Assembly: GCF_022012445.1 (NCBI RefSeq)
Contig: NZ_JAKLTS010000021.1
Coordinates: 1 to 42,992, forward strand
Source of the DNA: Massilia sp. TS11
GTDB lineage: Bacteria > Pseudomonadota > Gammaproteobacteria > Burkholderiales > Burkholderiaceae_D
Direction: 5' to 3'
DNA: 42,992 nt
The notes under the pieces are model-generated. The model worked only from the letters and a program-made list of their open reading frames with translations. It was not told the DNA's origin and did not search any database. Shown here in pieces: positions 25,450 to 33,070 of the stretch (its first letter is position 1; each line of letters starts with the position of its first letter). The position numbers were made by a program, and so were the translations under genes.

Positions 25450-27117
25450 TTACCACCAGGCGGCGTAGAGGGCGACCAGCATGCCCACAATGATCAGGCT
25501 GCCCGCAAGGAAACGCGCGGACACGCGGAACATCTGCGCCTCCACCACCATGGCACGGCCGGCGCGCGCCGGTGCGGCCAGGCTGAGCGCCACCATGCCC
25601 GCCACGCAGAACAGGAACACAAAGCCCATGCGGTCGATGAAGGGCATCTCATACACGCCAGCCGCGTTCGCCTTGGCAAAACCGAGCGGCGCGAGGAAGG
25701 CCAGGTTCACCATGGCCGGCAGGAACTTCAGCAGAATCGACATCAGGAAGCCGCCAATCGTGGCGAACAGGGCGGCGCCCGCCGTCGTACGCTTCCAGAA
25801 GAAGCCGAGGATAAACATCGCAAAGATGCCAGGCGACACAAAGCCCGTGTATTCCTGGATGTACTGGAAGCCACCTTTCTTGTCGATGCCCATCATCGGC
25901 GCGATCAGCACGGCCAGGGCCATGGCGACCACCACCGACACGCGCCCGATCCAGACCAGGCGCGCCTCGCTGGCATCGCGCCGGATCGCCTTCTGATAGA
26001 CGTCGAGCGTGAAGATGGTGGCAATGCTGTTGGCCTTGCCCGCCAGCGAAGCGACCACGGCCGCCGACAGGGCCGCAAAGGCCACGCCCTTGAGGCCGGC
26101 CGGCAGCAGATTCAGCAGGGTCGGATAGGCGCGGTCCGGATTCAGCTCGCCGCCCTGCAGCAGCGCGCCGCCAAACGCCCCATGCTGATGCAGCACATAC
26201 GCGGCGATGCCCGGCAGCACCACGATCACCGGCATCAGCATCTTCAGGAAGGCTGCGCACAGCAGGCCGGCGCGCGCCGTCGGCAGGTCCGCGCCGAGCG
26301 CGCGCTGGGTGATGTACTGGTTGCAGCCCCAGTAATTGAGATTGACGATCCACATGCCACCGAGCAGCACGGACAGGCCCGGCAGATCCATGTAGAAGGC
26401 GTCGCTCTGCTTGAAGATCATGTTGAAATGCTCGGGCGCCTGCTGGCCCAGCACCTTCAGGCCGTGCAGCACGCCGCTGCCGCCGTCGAGGCCGGCCACC
26501 ATGTCGAGCGCCAGCCAGGTCGTCACCAGGCCGCCCAGCACCAGACAGGCCACCTGGATCACATCGGTATAGCCGATCACCTTCATCCCGCCGAGGGTGA
26601 TGAACACGGCCGACACCGCCAGCACCAGCATGCAGGCCAGAATCGGAAAGCCGCCGATACTGCTGATGGCCAGCGCGCCCAGGTACAGGATCGAGGTCAG
26701 GTTCACCACCACATACAGCAGCAGCCAGAACACGGCCATGATCATCGCCACGGTGCCGTTGTAGCGCTCGTGCAGAAACTGCGGCATTGTGTAGATCTTG
26801 TTGCGCAGATAGACCGGCATGAAGAACACCGCCACCAGCAGCAGCGAGGCCGCGCCCAGCCACTCATAGCTGGCCACCGCCATGCCCATCGTAAAGCCGG
26901 ACCCGCTCATGCCGATGAACTGCTCGGCCGAGATATTCGAGGCGATGACCGAGGCGCCAATCGCCCACCAGGTCAGCGAGCCCTCCGCCAGGAAATAGTC
27001 ATGCGAGGCGGAACTGCCGTGGCCGCGCTTGCGCTTGTACACGTACCAGCCGTAGCTGGCCACGATCACAAAATAGAAAAGGAAGACGAAGGCGTCGAGC
27101 GCGGTAAAGGTGTGCAT
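25450..27117 (-). CDS. Sodium:sugar symporter, SglT type (probable galactose importer)
   Basis: The 555-residue protein is a sodium:solute symporter with about 14 membrane segments and the closest motif match to vSGLT: DYFLAEGSLTWWAIGAS, NISAEQFIGMSGSGF (sugar-binding Gln), ASYEWLG (Glu) and NYWGCNQYITQRALGAD. It would import a hexose with sodium across the inner membrane; its neighbours make galactose the likely substrate. It is the last gene of the dgo-type operon, 66 bp after the dehydrogenase. The ATG at 27117 has no good ribosome binding site; a TTG at 27135 is a possible alternative. Confidence 0.9.
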   Translation of the reverse strand: MHTFTALDAFVFLFYFVIVASYGWYVYKRKRGHGSSASHDYFLAEGSLTWWAIGASVIASNISAEQFIGMSGSGFTMGMAVASYEWLGAASLLLVAVFFMPVYLRNKIYTMPQFLHERYNGTVAMIMAVFWLLLYVVVNLTSILYLGALAISSIGGFPILACMLVLAVSAVFITLGGMKVIGYTDVIQVACLVLGGLVTTWLALDMVAGLDGGSGVLHGLKVLGQQAPEHFNMIFKQSDAFYMDLPGLSVLLGGMWIVNLNYWGCNQYITQRALGADLPTARAGLLCAAFLKMLMPVIVVLPGIAAYVLHQHGAFGGALLQGGELNPDRAYPTLLNLLPAGLKGVAFAALSAAVVASLAGKANSIATIFTLDVYQKAIRRDASEARLVWIGRVSVVVAMALAVLIAPMMGIDKKGGFQYIQEYTGFVSPGIFAMFILGFFWKRTTAGAALFATIGGFLMSILLKFLPAMVNLAFLAPLGFAKANAAGVYEMPFIDRMGFVFLFCVAGMVALSLAAPARAGRAMVVEAQMFRVSARFLAGSLIIVGMLVALYAAWW

Positions 27118-27140
27118 GGTTTCTATTTTTATCAAGGAAG

Positions 27141-27161
27141 GCGCCGGGTCTCCACCGGCGC
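27141..27161. repeat. Hairpin between the dehydrogenase and symporter genes
   Basis: GCGCCGG (27141-27147) and CCGGCGC (27155-27161) form a perfect 7-bp stem with a 7-nt loop. On the minus transcript it lies 23 bp after the dehydrogenase stop and 23 bp before the symporter start, so it may reduce read-through or protect mRNA segments and set relative expression. A palindrome TCAGCGCGCTGA (27172-27183) abuts the dehydrogenase stop. Confidence 0.4.
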
Positions 27162-27183
27162 TCGGAAATAATCAGCGCGCTGA

Positions 27184-27951
27184 TCAGGTCCAGCCAGCGT
27201 CGACGACGAATTCCTGGGCCGTGCACATGCGGCTGGCATCGGACGCCAGGAACAGCACCATGTCGGCCAGATCGCCGGGCAGCAGTTGGCCCGGCAGGCA
27301 TTGGTTGCGGGCGATCTCGGCCTCGCCTGCGGCGTCCACATGCAGAGCCAGCTGACGTTCGGTCATCACCCAGCCCGGCGTCACCGTGTTGACGCGCACG
27401 CCGTGCTGGCCGATATCGCGCGCCATGCTGCGCGTCAGCCCATGGGCGGCGGCCTTGCACATCGCATAAAGCGGGTAGTTGCCGGCCTTGATCTTGTAAC
27501 TGATCGAGCTGAAGTTGATGATCGACCCGGCTCTCTTCTGCTGCATGCCGGGCAGCACGGCCTGGGCCGCGAAGAAGTAGTGGCGCAGATTCACGTCGAT
27601 GCGGCTCTGGAAGTAGGCTGGCGTCACCGCCTCGATCGCATGACGCTCGTCGTGGGCCGCGTTATTCACCAGCACATCGATGGCGCCCCAACGCGCCGCC
27701 ACCGTGGCGATCGCCGCCTGCAGCGCCTCCAGGTCGCACAGGTCGCAGGCGATGAACAGCGGCGCCGGACCCTGCGCGGCCAGGCGCGCGCACAGCTGTT
27801 CGGCGCTGCGCGCATCGATGTCGACGAAGGCCACGCGGCAGCCCTGGGCGTGCAGCTTTTCCACGATGGCCGCGCCAATGCCGGTCGCGCCTCCGCTGAC
27901 AAAGGCGACCTTGCCGGCCAGGCCAGGATAGATGGCAACAGGGGTGGACAT
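27184..27951 (-). CDS. SDR family dehydrogenase, probable D-galactose 1-dehydrogenase
   Basis: The 255-residue classical short-chain dehydrogenase has the nucleotide-binding loop SGGATGIGAA (19-28), NNAA (96-99) and the catalytic Ser148/149, Tyr162 and Lys166 (YAMCK). Asp44 at the end of the second strand (AFVDID) favours NAD. In this operon the missing step between imported galactose and galactonolactone is a dehydrogenase, so galactose 1-dehydrogenase is the best guess; a specific match to a characterised enzyme cannot be shown here, and another sugar or sugar acid remains possible. The next gene upstream is a lactonase, consistent with sequential steps. Confidence 0.82.
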   Translation of the reverse strand: MSTPVAIYPGLAGKVAFVSGGATGIGAAIVEKLHAQGCRVAFVDIDARSAEQLCARLAAQGPAPLFIACDLCDLEALQAAIATVAARWGAIDVLVNNAAHDERHAIEAVTPAYFQSRIDVNLRHYFFAAQAVLPGMQQKRAGSIINFSSISYKIKAGNYPLYAMCKAAAHGLTRSMARDIGQHGVRVNTVTPGWVMTERQLALHVDAAGEAEIARNQCLPGQLLPGDLADMVLFLASDASRMCTAQEFVVDAGWT

Positions 27952-27993
27952 GCGGCGCTTCCTTGATCGATTAACTGATCAACATTCTACGCG

Positions 27994-28022
27994 GCATGCA
28001 ATTTCCAGAACGATAGCAATTC
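27994..28022 (-). promoter_or_regulatory. Possible degenerate LysR operator upstream of the dehydrogenase gene
   Basis: On the minus strand the segment reads GGAATTGCTATCG, then GAAATTGCATG after a short gap, resembling the halves (AATTGGCATACG and AAATTCGTATA) of the two sites near dgoK and dgoD. A TAGAAT hexamer (27984-27989) follows, but at a different distance (10 nt after AAATT rather than 28). It might be an internal promoter region or a weak or unrelated site. Confidence 0.3.
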
Positions 28023-28031
28023 CCGGCAGCG

Positions 28032-28895
28032 CTATGCGAAATCGTGATACGTCGCCGCCGGCAGGCCCGGCACCTCGACGCGCACGGCGAACAGGCCGCC
28101 GGCCAGCGGTTCCGGCGTGGCCAGTCCCTCGGTCGCCGAGGTGATGAATAAGGTACGCAGGTCCGGTCCGCCAAAGGCCACCGAGCTGGGCTGCGACACC
28201 GGCAAGTCCACGCGCGCCCGCACCGCCCCATCCGGCCCATGGCAGAGCACGCAGCCCGCGCCCCAGTAGGCCACCCACAGCTGGCCCGCGCTGTCGACCG
28301 TCATCCCGTCGGGCGAGCCATCGTCCGGCCCGCACTGGCGCCACAGCTGAGGCGCGCCGTCGGGCAGCACAAACCGGTCGGTGCGGCCGCGCAGGCTATC
28401 GTTATGGAACATCACCCGCCCATCGGGACTGAAGGCCGGGCCATTGCAGATATGGATGTCGCGCGCATGTTCGTGCAGCTGGCCCGCGCGCAGCTGGAAC
28501 AGACGGCCATCGGCACGCTGCACATCGCGGTTGTTCATCGAGCCGAACCACAGGCTGCCGTCAGGATGCACCTTGGCGTCGTTCAGGCGCACATCGGGCG
28601 CGAGCGCGAGCGGCAGATCGAGCAGCTGCCAGCGCGGCACCGCTTCCAGCCACAGGCGCGCCACGGCGCGGCGCAGGCCCAGCATCAGACCATCGCCATC
28701 ACTGCGCGGCGCGACCCAGCACACATAGTCGGGGAAGTCCCAGGTCTGGTGGGCGCCATCGGCCGGCGTGTAGGCATGCAGGCGCTGGCCCTTGATATCG
28801 ACGAACAGCAGGCGCTGCAACTCCGGCTGCCACAGCGGCCCCTCGCCGAGCGTCGCGCCGAGCGGCAGCACGCACTGCGCCTGCAGGCTCAGCAT
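28032..28895 (-). CDS. SMP-30/gluconolactonase family lactonase, probable galactonolactonase
   Basis: The 287-residue six-bladed propeller protein has the SMP-30 metal ligands: Glu18 (LGEGPLW), Asn105 in LNDAKVHPDG, Asn151 in CNGPAFSPDG and Asp196 in GSPDGMTVD. Enzymes of this family hydrolyse sugar-acid lactones with a divalent metal; here it would open galactono-lactone to galactonate. Its start overlaps the aldolase gene by 7 bp (ATGCTGA), so it is translated from the same operon. The ATG at 28895 gives the standard N-terminus; longer in-frame forms lie within the aldolase gene. Confidence 0.9.
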   Translation of the reverse strand: MLSLQAQCVLPLGATLGEGPLWQPELQRLLFVDIKGQRLHAYTPADGAHQTWDFPDYVCWVAPRSDGDGLMLGLRRAVARLWLEAVPRWQLLDLPLALAPDVRLNDAKVHPDGSLWFGSMNNRDVQRADGRLFQLRAGQLHEHARDIHICNGPAFSPDGRVMFHNDSLRGRTDRFVLPDGAPQLWRQCGPDDGSPDGMTVDSAGQLWVAYWGAGCVLCHGPDGAVRARVDLPVSQPSSVAFGGPDLRTLFITSATEGLATPEPLAGGLFAVRVEVPGLPAATYHDFA

Positions 28896-29506
28896 GCAGC
28901 CTCCCAGGCCGCCACACAGGCGGCAGCGCGGGTGCGCAGCTCGTCCAGCGCGGTTTCGGGCGTGAACAGCGCACTGCCCAGGCCAAAACCGGTGGCGCCA
29001 GCCTTGCGCCAGGCGCCCATATTGGCGGGCTCCACTCCGCCCACGGGCCACAGCAGCGTGGACGGCGGCAACACCGCCTTCATCGCCTTCAGCCCGGCCG
29101 GGCCGATCATCTCGCCGGGGAAGAGCTTGAGCGCATGCGCGCCCGCGGCCAGGGCCGCAAAGGCCTCGGTGGGCGTGGCCACACCGGGCGCGCAGAACAT
29201 GCCCGCCCGCGCCGCATGCGCGATGACGCCCGGCTGCATATTCGGCGCCACGAACAGGCGCCCGCCGGCGGCGGCGACGGCATCGACATCGGCCTCGCAC
29301 AGCATGGTGCCGCCGCCGATGATGGCGTCCGGCGGGGCCAGGCGCACCAGCGTGGCGATGGCCTCCAGCGCACCGGGGCGGTTGAGCGGCACTTCCAGCA
29401 GACGAAAGCCAGCCTCGAACAGCACCGCGCCAACCGCGGCCGCCCGTTCGGGTGCGAGGCCACGCAGAATGGCCACCAAGGGCAGCGCAGGCAGATCAAA
29501 CGGCAT
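28889..29506 (-). CDS. dgoA: 2-dehydro-3-deoxy-6-phosphogalactonate aldolase
   Basis: The 205-residue class I aldolase of the KDPG/KDPGal family has Arg15 (AILRGL), Glu38 (LLEVPLNRP) and the Schiff-base Lys127 (ALKLFPGE), all at the expected positions. It splits KDPGal into pyruvate and glyceraldehyde 3-phosphate, the last step of the De Ley-Doudoroff pathway. The choice of galactonate over gluconate substrate rests on its neighbours and on the DgoA-like N-terminus. GGAAGGAG precedes the ATG. The gene overlaps the upstream kinase gene by 11 bp. Confidence 0.92.
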   Translation of the reverse strand: MPFDLPALPLVAILRGLAPERAAAVGAVLFEAGFRLLEVPLNRPGALEAIATLVRLAPPDAIIGGGTMLCEADVDAVAAAGGRLFVAPNMQPGVIAHAARAGMFCAPGVATPTEAFAALAAGAHALKLFPGEMIGPAGLKAMKAVLPPSTLLWPVGGVEPANMGAWRKAGATGFGLGSALFTPETALDELRTRAAACVAAWEAAC

Positions 29507-30392
29507 AACGCACTCCTTCCAGATACAGCTGATGCAGGGCCGCCAGGTAGCAGGCCTGGGCATCGGCACTGGCCACCTGCAGACCGAAGGCTTGGGCCGC
29601 CTCGGCATAACGCGCAGTCAGGGCCGGAGAACCAAGCAGGCGCAGGGTGCCCGGCGGCAGATCGCTGTCTTCCATCGCGCAGAATTCCGCGCCGATCAGC
29701 AGGCCGCTGATCAGGTCACGCGCGCTGGCCGCCGGCAGGCTCTGGCTGACGACCGCCGCACGCACGGTGAACAGCGCATGGCTCAAAGGCTCACGCTTGC
29801 GCGCCATGGCCAGACCATCGGCAAAGCTGGCCGCATCGTCGGCGCCCGCCGCCATCAGCGCGGCCAGGGTGCCGTACTGGCCGAACAGCGAGAACCACTC
29901 GCCCGTCATGAATGTTGACCAGCGGCCCAGATAGCCGCCTTCCAGATACACCCACTTGCTGTGCGTGCCCGGCAAAATCACCCAGCCGTCGCAGGCCTCG
30001 CGCAGCTGCAGGCCCAGTAGCTGGGTCTCCTCGCCGCGCATCACGTCGATGCTGCCGGCGCGCTGACAAAAGCCAGGCACGATCCAGCGCCGCGCCTCGC
30101 CCTGGATCGGCACCAGCTGGCGCGCCAGCGCCGTCAGCGGCTGGCCCGGATCGAGGTAGGCGACCTCCTGCCAGCCCTGGGCGCTGCCCACCATGCCCGA
30201 CATGATGACCGGCGTGGCCGGGTCCAGATCGAGCCGTTGCAGCAGTTCGGCCAGCGACTGCGCAAAGCGCCCGCGCTCGGCCTGCATGCCGCCGCCGTCT
30301 TCGAGCACGCGCAGACAGGTGCCGCTGGCGGACATCAGATAGGCACGCCGGTTGGTCGTGCCCCAATCGATACCAAGATAAACGTCAGACAT
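29496..30392 (-). CDS. dgoK: 2-dehydro-3-deoxygalactonokinase
   Basis: The 298-residue protein has the DgoK N-terminus YLGIDWGTTNRRAYLM with the phosphate-binding loop, GMVGSAQGWQEVAYL, ILPGTHSKWVYLEGG and FMTGEWFSLF. It phosphorylates 2-dehydro-3-deoxygalactonate with ATP to give the DgoA substrate. It is the first gene of the minus-strand operon and lies divergent to the beta-galactosidase gene. No Shine-Dalgarno sequence precedes the ATG. A LysR-type site with a TAGGAT hexamer lies upstream (30420-30479), suggesting activation by the LysR regulator encoded at 33070-33999. Confidence 0.93.
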   Translation of the reverse strand: MSDVYLGIDWGTTNRRAYLMSASGTCLRVLEDGGGMQAERGRFAQSLAELLQRLDLDPATPVIMSGMVGSAQGWQEVAYLDPGQPLTALARQLVPIQGEARRWIVPGFCQRAGSIDVMRGEETQLLGLQLREACDGWVILPGTHSKWVYLEGGYLGRWSTFMTGEWFSLFGQYGTLAALMAAGADDAASFADGLAMARKREPLSHALFTVRAAVVSQSLPAASARDLISGLLIGAEFCAMEDSDLPPGTLRLLGSPALTARYAEAAQAFGLQVASADAQACYLAALHQLYLEGVRYAV

Positions 30393-30419
30393 AGCAAGAA
30401 AGAGGAAATCCAGACTGCC

Positions 30420-30425
30420 ATCCTA
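30420..30425 (-). promoter_or_regulatory. Putative -10 hexamer of the dgoK operon promoter
   Basis: Minus-strand TAGGAT lies 22 nt downstream of the LysR-type site (30448-30479). The predicted start of transcription is near 30412, putting the site at about -36 to -67. The same geometry occurs upstream of dgoD. Confidence 0.45.
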
Positions 30426-30447
30426 CGCCGCCGCTGCGCGCGCGAGG

Positions 30448-30479
30448 TATATCGGATTTGGCGCGCGCCATGCCAAATT
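30448..30479 (-). promoter_or_regulatory. Candidate LysR operator A, dgoK/beta-galactosidase intergenic region
   Basis: On the minus strand the site has the halves AATTTGGCATGG and CAAATCCGATATA. It aligns with the site at 35249-35279 almost base for base (halves AATTGGCATACG and AAATTCGTATA) and also holds an ATTTGGC/GCCAAAT inverted repeat (30456-30462 and 30472-30478). Being in the divergent gap, it could control both dgoK and the beta-galactosidase gene. Confidence 0.6.
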
Positions 30480-30522
30480 GCGTCCACATGCCGCACGCGC
30501 ATAGCGAAAGCGAAAAACGGCA

Positions 30523-30553
30523 TTGGCGCGCGCCGCAGCGCCCTGCCTATACT
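30523..30553 (+). promoter_or_regulatory. Possible promoter of the beta-galactosidase gene
   Basis: TATACT (30548-30553) is a strong -10 candidate; TTGGCG (30523-30528) is a weak -35 at 19 bp. The predicted start would coincide with the ATG at 30560, giving a leaderless message, and no ribosome binding site is seen. Confidence 0.4.
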
Positions 30554-30559
30554 CGCCGC

Positions 30560-32983
30560 ATGAAGCTCCGTTCCCTGATGCTGGGCCTGTGCGCCCTGCC
30601 CCTGGCCGTGCAGGCCGAAACCCTGCTGCGCGTGGACGCCAGCCAGCCCGCACCCGCGCCGCTCGAAGGCGGCATCGCCACTGGCAGCAGCCAGGCGCCC
30701 GGCGGCCACAGTCTCGGCATCAACAGCCGCTACCTGCGCCGCGACGGCCAGCCCTGGCTGCCCGTGATGGGCGAGCTGCACTACTCGCGCGTGGCGCCGG
30801 CGCGCTGGGCGGCCGAACTGCACAAGATGAAGGCCGCTGGCGTCGACATCGTGGCCACCTACATCATCTGGAACCACCACGCGCCCCAGCCCGGGCCCCT
30901 GCACTGGGACGGCCAGAACGACCTGCGCCGCTTCGTCCGGCTGGCCCACGCGGCCGGACTGCAGGTCTTCCTGCGCGTCGGCCCCTGGGTCCACGCCGAA
31001 GTGCGCTACGGCGGCCTGCCCGACTGGATTGTCGAGCGCCTGCCGACACGGCGCGACGATCCGCGCTACCTGGCCGAAGTCGCGCACTTCTTCAACGCGA
31101 TCGGCCAGCAAGTGCGCGGCCTGCTCTGGAAGGACGGCGGCCCCGTGATCGGCGTCCAGCTCGAAAACGAATACAACCTCGGCGGCGCCGGCCAGGGTGC
31201 GGGCCACATCCGTACGCTGAAAAGCCTGGTGCGCGCCGCCGGCCTCGACGTGCCCTACTACACCGTGACCGGCTGGGACCAGACCCTCTACCCGAGCGGC
31301 GAAGTGACACCCGTCTTCGGCAGCTATCCCGACGAACCCTGGGCCGCCAGCAGCAAGGCCCTCGGCCCCAAGGAGAGCTACGCCTTCCGCTTCGGCACCC
31401 GCGTCAGCGGCGACCTCGGCGCCCAGACCAAGGGCGGCCGCCAGGGCACGGCCGAAACCGACAGCGCGCGCACGCCCTTCCTCGGCGCCGAGTATGGCGC
31501 CGGCCTGCCCGCCATGTACCGCCGCCGCACCCTGCTGGCGCCCGAAGACGTGGCCGCCATGCTGCCCGTGCAGCTCGGCTCCGGCCTCAACCTGCTTGGC
31601 TACTACATGTTCCATGGCGGGCGCAATCCCATGCACGGCCTCACCAGCATGGAAGAGAGCACCCGCAGCGGCGGCTACAACGACACCCCCGCCATCAACT
31701 ACGACTTCCAGGCCCCGCTCGGCCCCGACGGCCAGCAGCGCCCCGTGCTCGGCCACCTGCGGCCCCTCCATTATTTTCTGAACGACTTCGGCGACCGGCT
31801 CGCACCATTGAGCGTGGCCCGGCCCGCGCAGACCCCGAGCGACCACCGCGACCTGAGCACCCCACGCTACGCCGCCCGCAGCGACGGCCACAGCGCCTAC
31901 CTGTTCTTCAACAGCCATGTGCGCCAGCATCCGCTGCCCGCGCTGCAGGGCGTGCGCTTCCAGGTCGATCTGGCCGAGGGCAGCGTGAGCCTGCCCAGCG
32001 CACCGGTCGACATCCCCGGCGGCAGCTACTTCATCTGGCCCGTGCAGATGCAGCTCGACGGCGTGCGCCTGCGCTACGCCAGCGTCCAGCCGATCGCCCG
32101 CCTCAACGAAGGCCAGCGCGGCAGCCTGTACGTGTTCAGCAGCCAGGACGGGATCGCCCCCGAATTCGCCTTCGCGCCCGAGTACAGCGCCTGCATCCAC
32201 ACAGCGCACGGCCAGCAGCAAAGCGACAGCACCCAGGCCCTCGTGCACGGCCTGCAGCCCAGCCTCGAGATCGCGCTCACCGTCACCTGTCCCGGCCAAC
32301 GCCCGGTGCGCATCCTCTTGCTGAGCGCCGCGCAGGCGCGCCAGCTCACGATCGGCACGCTGCGGGGCCAACGCCGCCTAGTGCTGAGCGAAGCCGCCGC
32401 CTGGTTCGAGCACGGCGCGCTGCTGCTCGAAACCCACGGCCAGCCCCAGCTCAGCGCCGCCATCTACCCCGCCCTGGCGGCTGGCGCCAAGGCCAGCCTG
32501 CCGCTGACGCGCAGTGCGGACGGCATCTTCGAGCGCATCAGCGCCAGCGCGCCCGAGCGCAGCCTACCGGTCCACACCAGCGCGCTGCAGAGCGCGCAAA
32601 GCGTGCCCCCGATCGCCATCGGCGGCCCCGCCAAAGCCGCGCTGCAGCCCACGCCCGAGACCTGGAGCCGCGCCGCCGCTTGGCGCATCGAGCACGGCGC
32701 GACCGCAGGCGAAGCCCTGCTCGAGATCGATTTCGAAGGCGACATGGCACGCCTGTACGAAGACAAGCACCTGCGCGACGACTGGTACTACAACGGCCAG
32801 CGCTGGCAGATCGCGATCGCCAGCGGCCGCGCGCGCAGCTACGAGCTCAGCGTGCTACCACTGCGCGCCGACGCCCCCATCTACCTGCCCGACCGCGCCC
32901 GTCCCGACTTCGCCGGCCAGAGCCAGACCGCCCAGCTGCGCAGCGTCCGCCTGCTCCCGCGCTACCAACTGCGCATCCCCTAA
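30560..32983 (+). CDS. GH35 beta-galactosidase, exported
   Basis: The 807-residue protein has a signal peptide (1-19, cleavage after VQA) and a GH35 catalytic barrel with the acid/base Glu204 (QLENEYNLG) and the probable nucleophile Glu311 (FLGAEYGAG). The N-terminal MGELHYSRVAPARWAAELHKMKAAGVD and IIWNHHAPQPG stretches are standard for the family. C-terminal domains are beta-rich and end in LRSVRLLPRYQLRIP. It would cut terminal beta-galactose from plant galactans or oligosaccharides in the periplasm or outside, feeding the galactose pathway next door. It is divergent from dgoK. Longer in-frame starts are rejected because the signal peptide begins at 30560. Confidence 0.9.
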   Translation: MKLRSLMLGLCALPLAVQAETLLRVDASQPAPAPLEGGIATGSSQAPGGHSLGINSRYLRRDGQPWLPVMGELHYSRVAPARWAAELHKMKAAGVDIVATYIIWNHHAPQPGPLHWDGQNDLRRFVRLAHAAGLQVFLRVGPWVHAEVRYGGLPDWIVERLPTRRDDPRYLAEVAHFFNAIGQQVRGLLWKDGGPVIGVQLENEYNLGGAGQGAGHIRTLKSLVRAAGLDVPYYTVTGWDQTLYPSGEVTPVFGSYPDEPWAASSKALGPKESYAFRFGTRVSGDLGAQTKGGRQGTAETDSARTPFLGAEYGAGLPAMYRRRTLLAPEDVAAMLPVQLGSGLNLLGYYMFHGGRNPMHGLTSMEESTRSGGYNDTPAINYDFQAPLGPDGQQRPVLGHLRPLHYFLNDFGDRLAPLSVARPAQTPSDHRDLSTPRYAARSDGHSAYLFFNSHVRQHPLPALQGVRFQVDLAEGSVSLPSAPVDIPGGSYFIWPVQMQLDGVRLRYASVQPIARLNEGQRGSLYVFSSQDGIAPEFAFAPEYSACIHTAHGQQQSDSTQALVHGLQPSLEIALTVTCPGQRPVRILLLSAAQARQLTIGTLRGQRRLVLSEAAAWFEHGALLLETHGQPQLSAAIYPALAAGAKASLPLTRSADGIFERISASAPERSLPVHTSALQSAQSVPPIAIGGPAKAALQPTPETWSRAAAWRIEHGATAGEALLEIDFEGDMARLYEDKHLRDDWYYNGQRWQIAIASGRARSYELSVLPLRADAPIYLPDRARPDFAGQSQTAQLRSVRLLPRYQLRIP

Positions 32984-33070
32984 CGGGGTCAGGTCCGGCA
33001 ATCGGACATGGGGGAACTTTCGCCGATGGCGAAAGTTCCCCCATGTCCGATTGCCGGACCTGACCCCGTT
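32982..33070. repeat. Perfect 43-bp inverted repeat between convergent genes
   Basis: Arms 32982-33024 and 33028-33070 are exact complements around a 3-nt centre (GAT). The ends read AACGGGGTCAGG and CCTGACCCCGTT, the inner part GCGAAAGTTCCC near the centre. The repeat overlaps the TAA of the beta-galactosidase gene and the TGA of the LysR gene. It could act as a two-way terminator, but such length and perfection without a T-run look more like a REP/RAYT-type or MITE-like element. It is not repeated elsewhere in the window. Confidence 0.8.

Noticed and set aside
30335..32371. A 678-codon minus-strand frame opposite the beta-galactosidase gene
   Set aside because: The translation is low-complexity Ala/Gly/His/Val-rich with no motif, and the plus strand holds GH35 catalytic residues.
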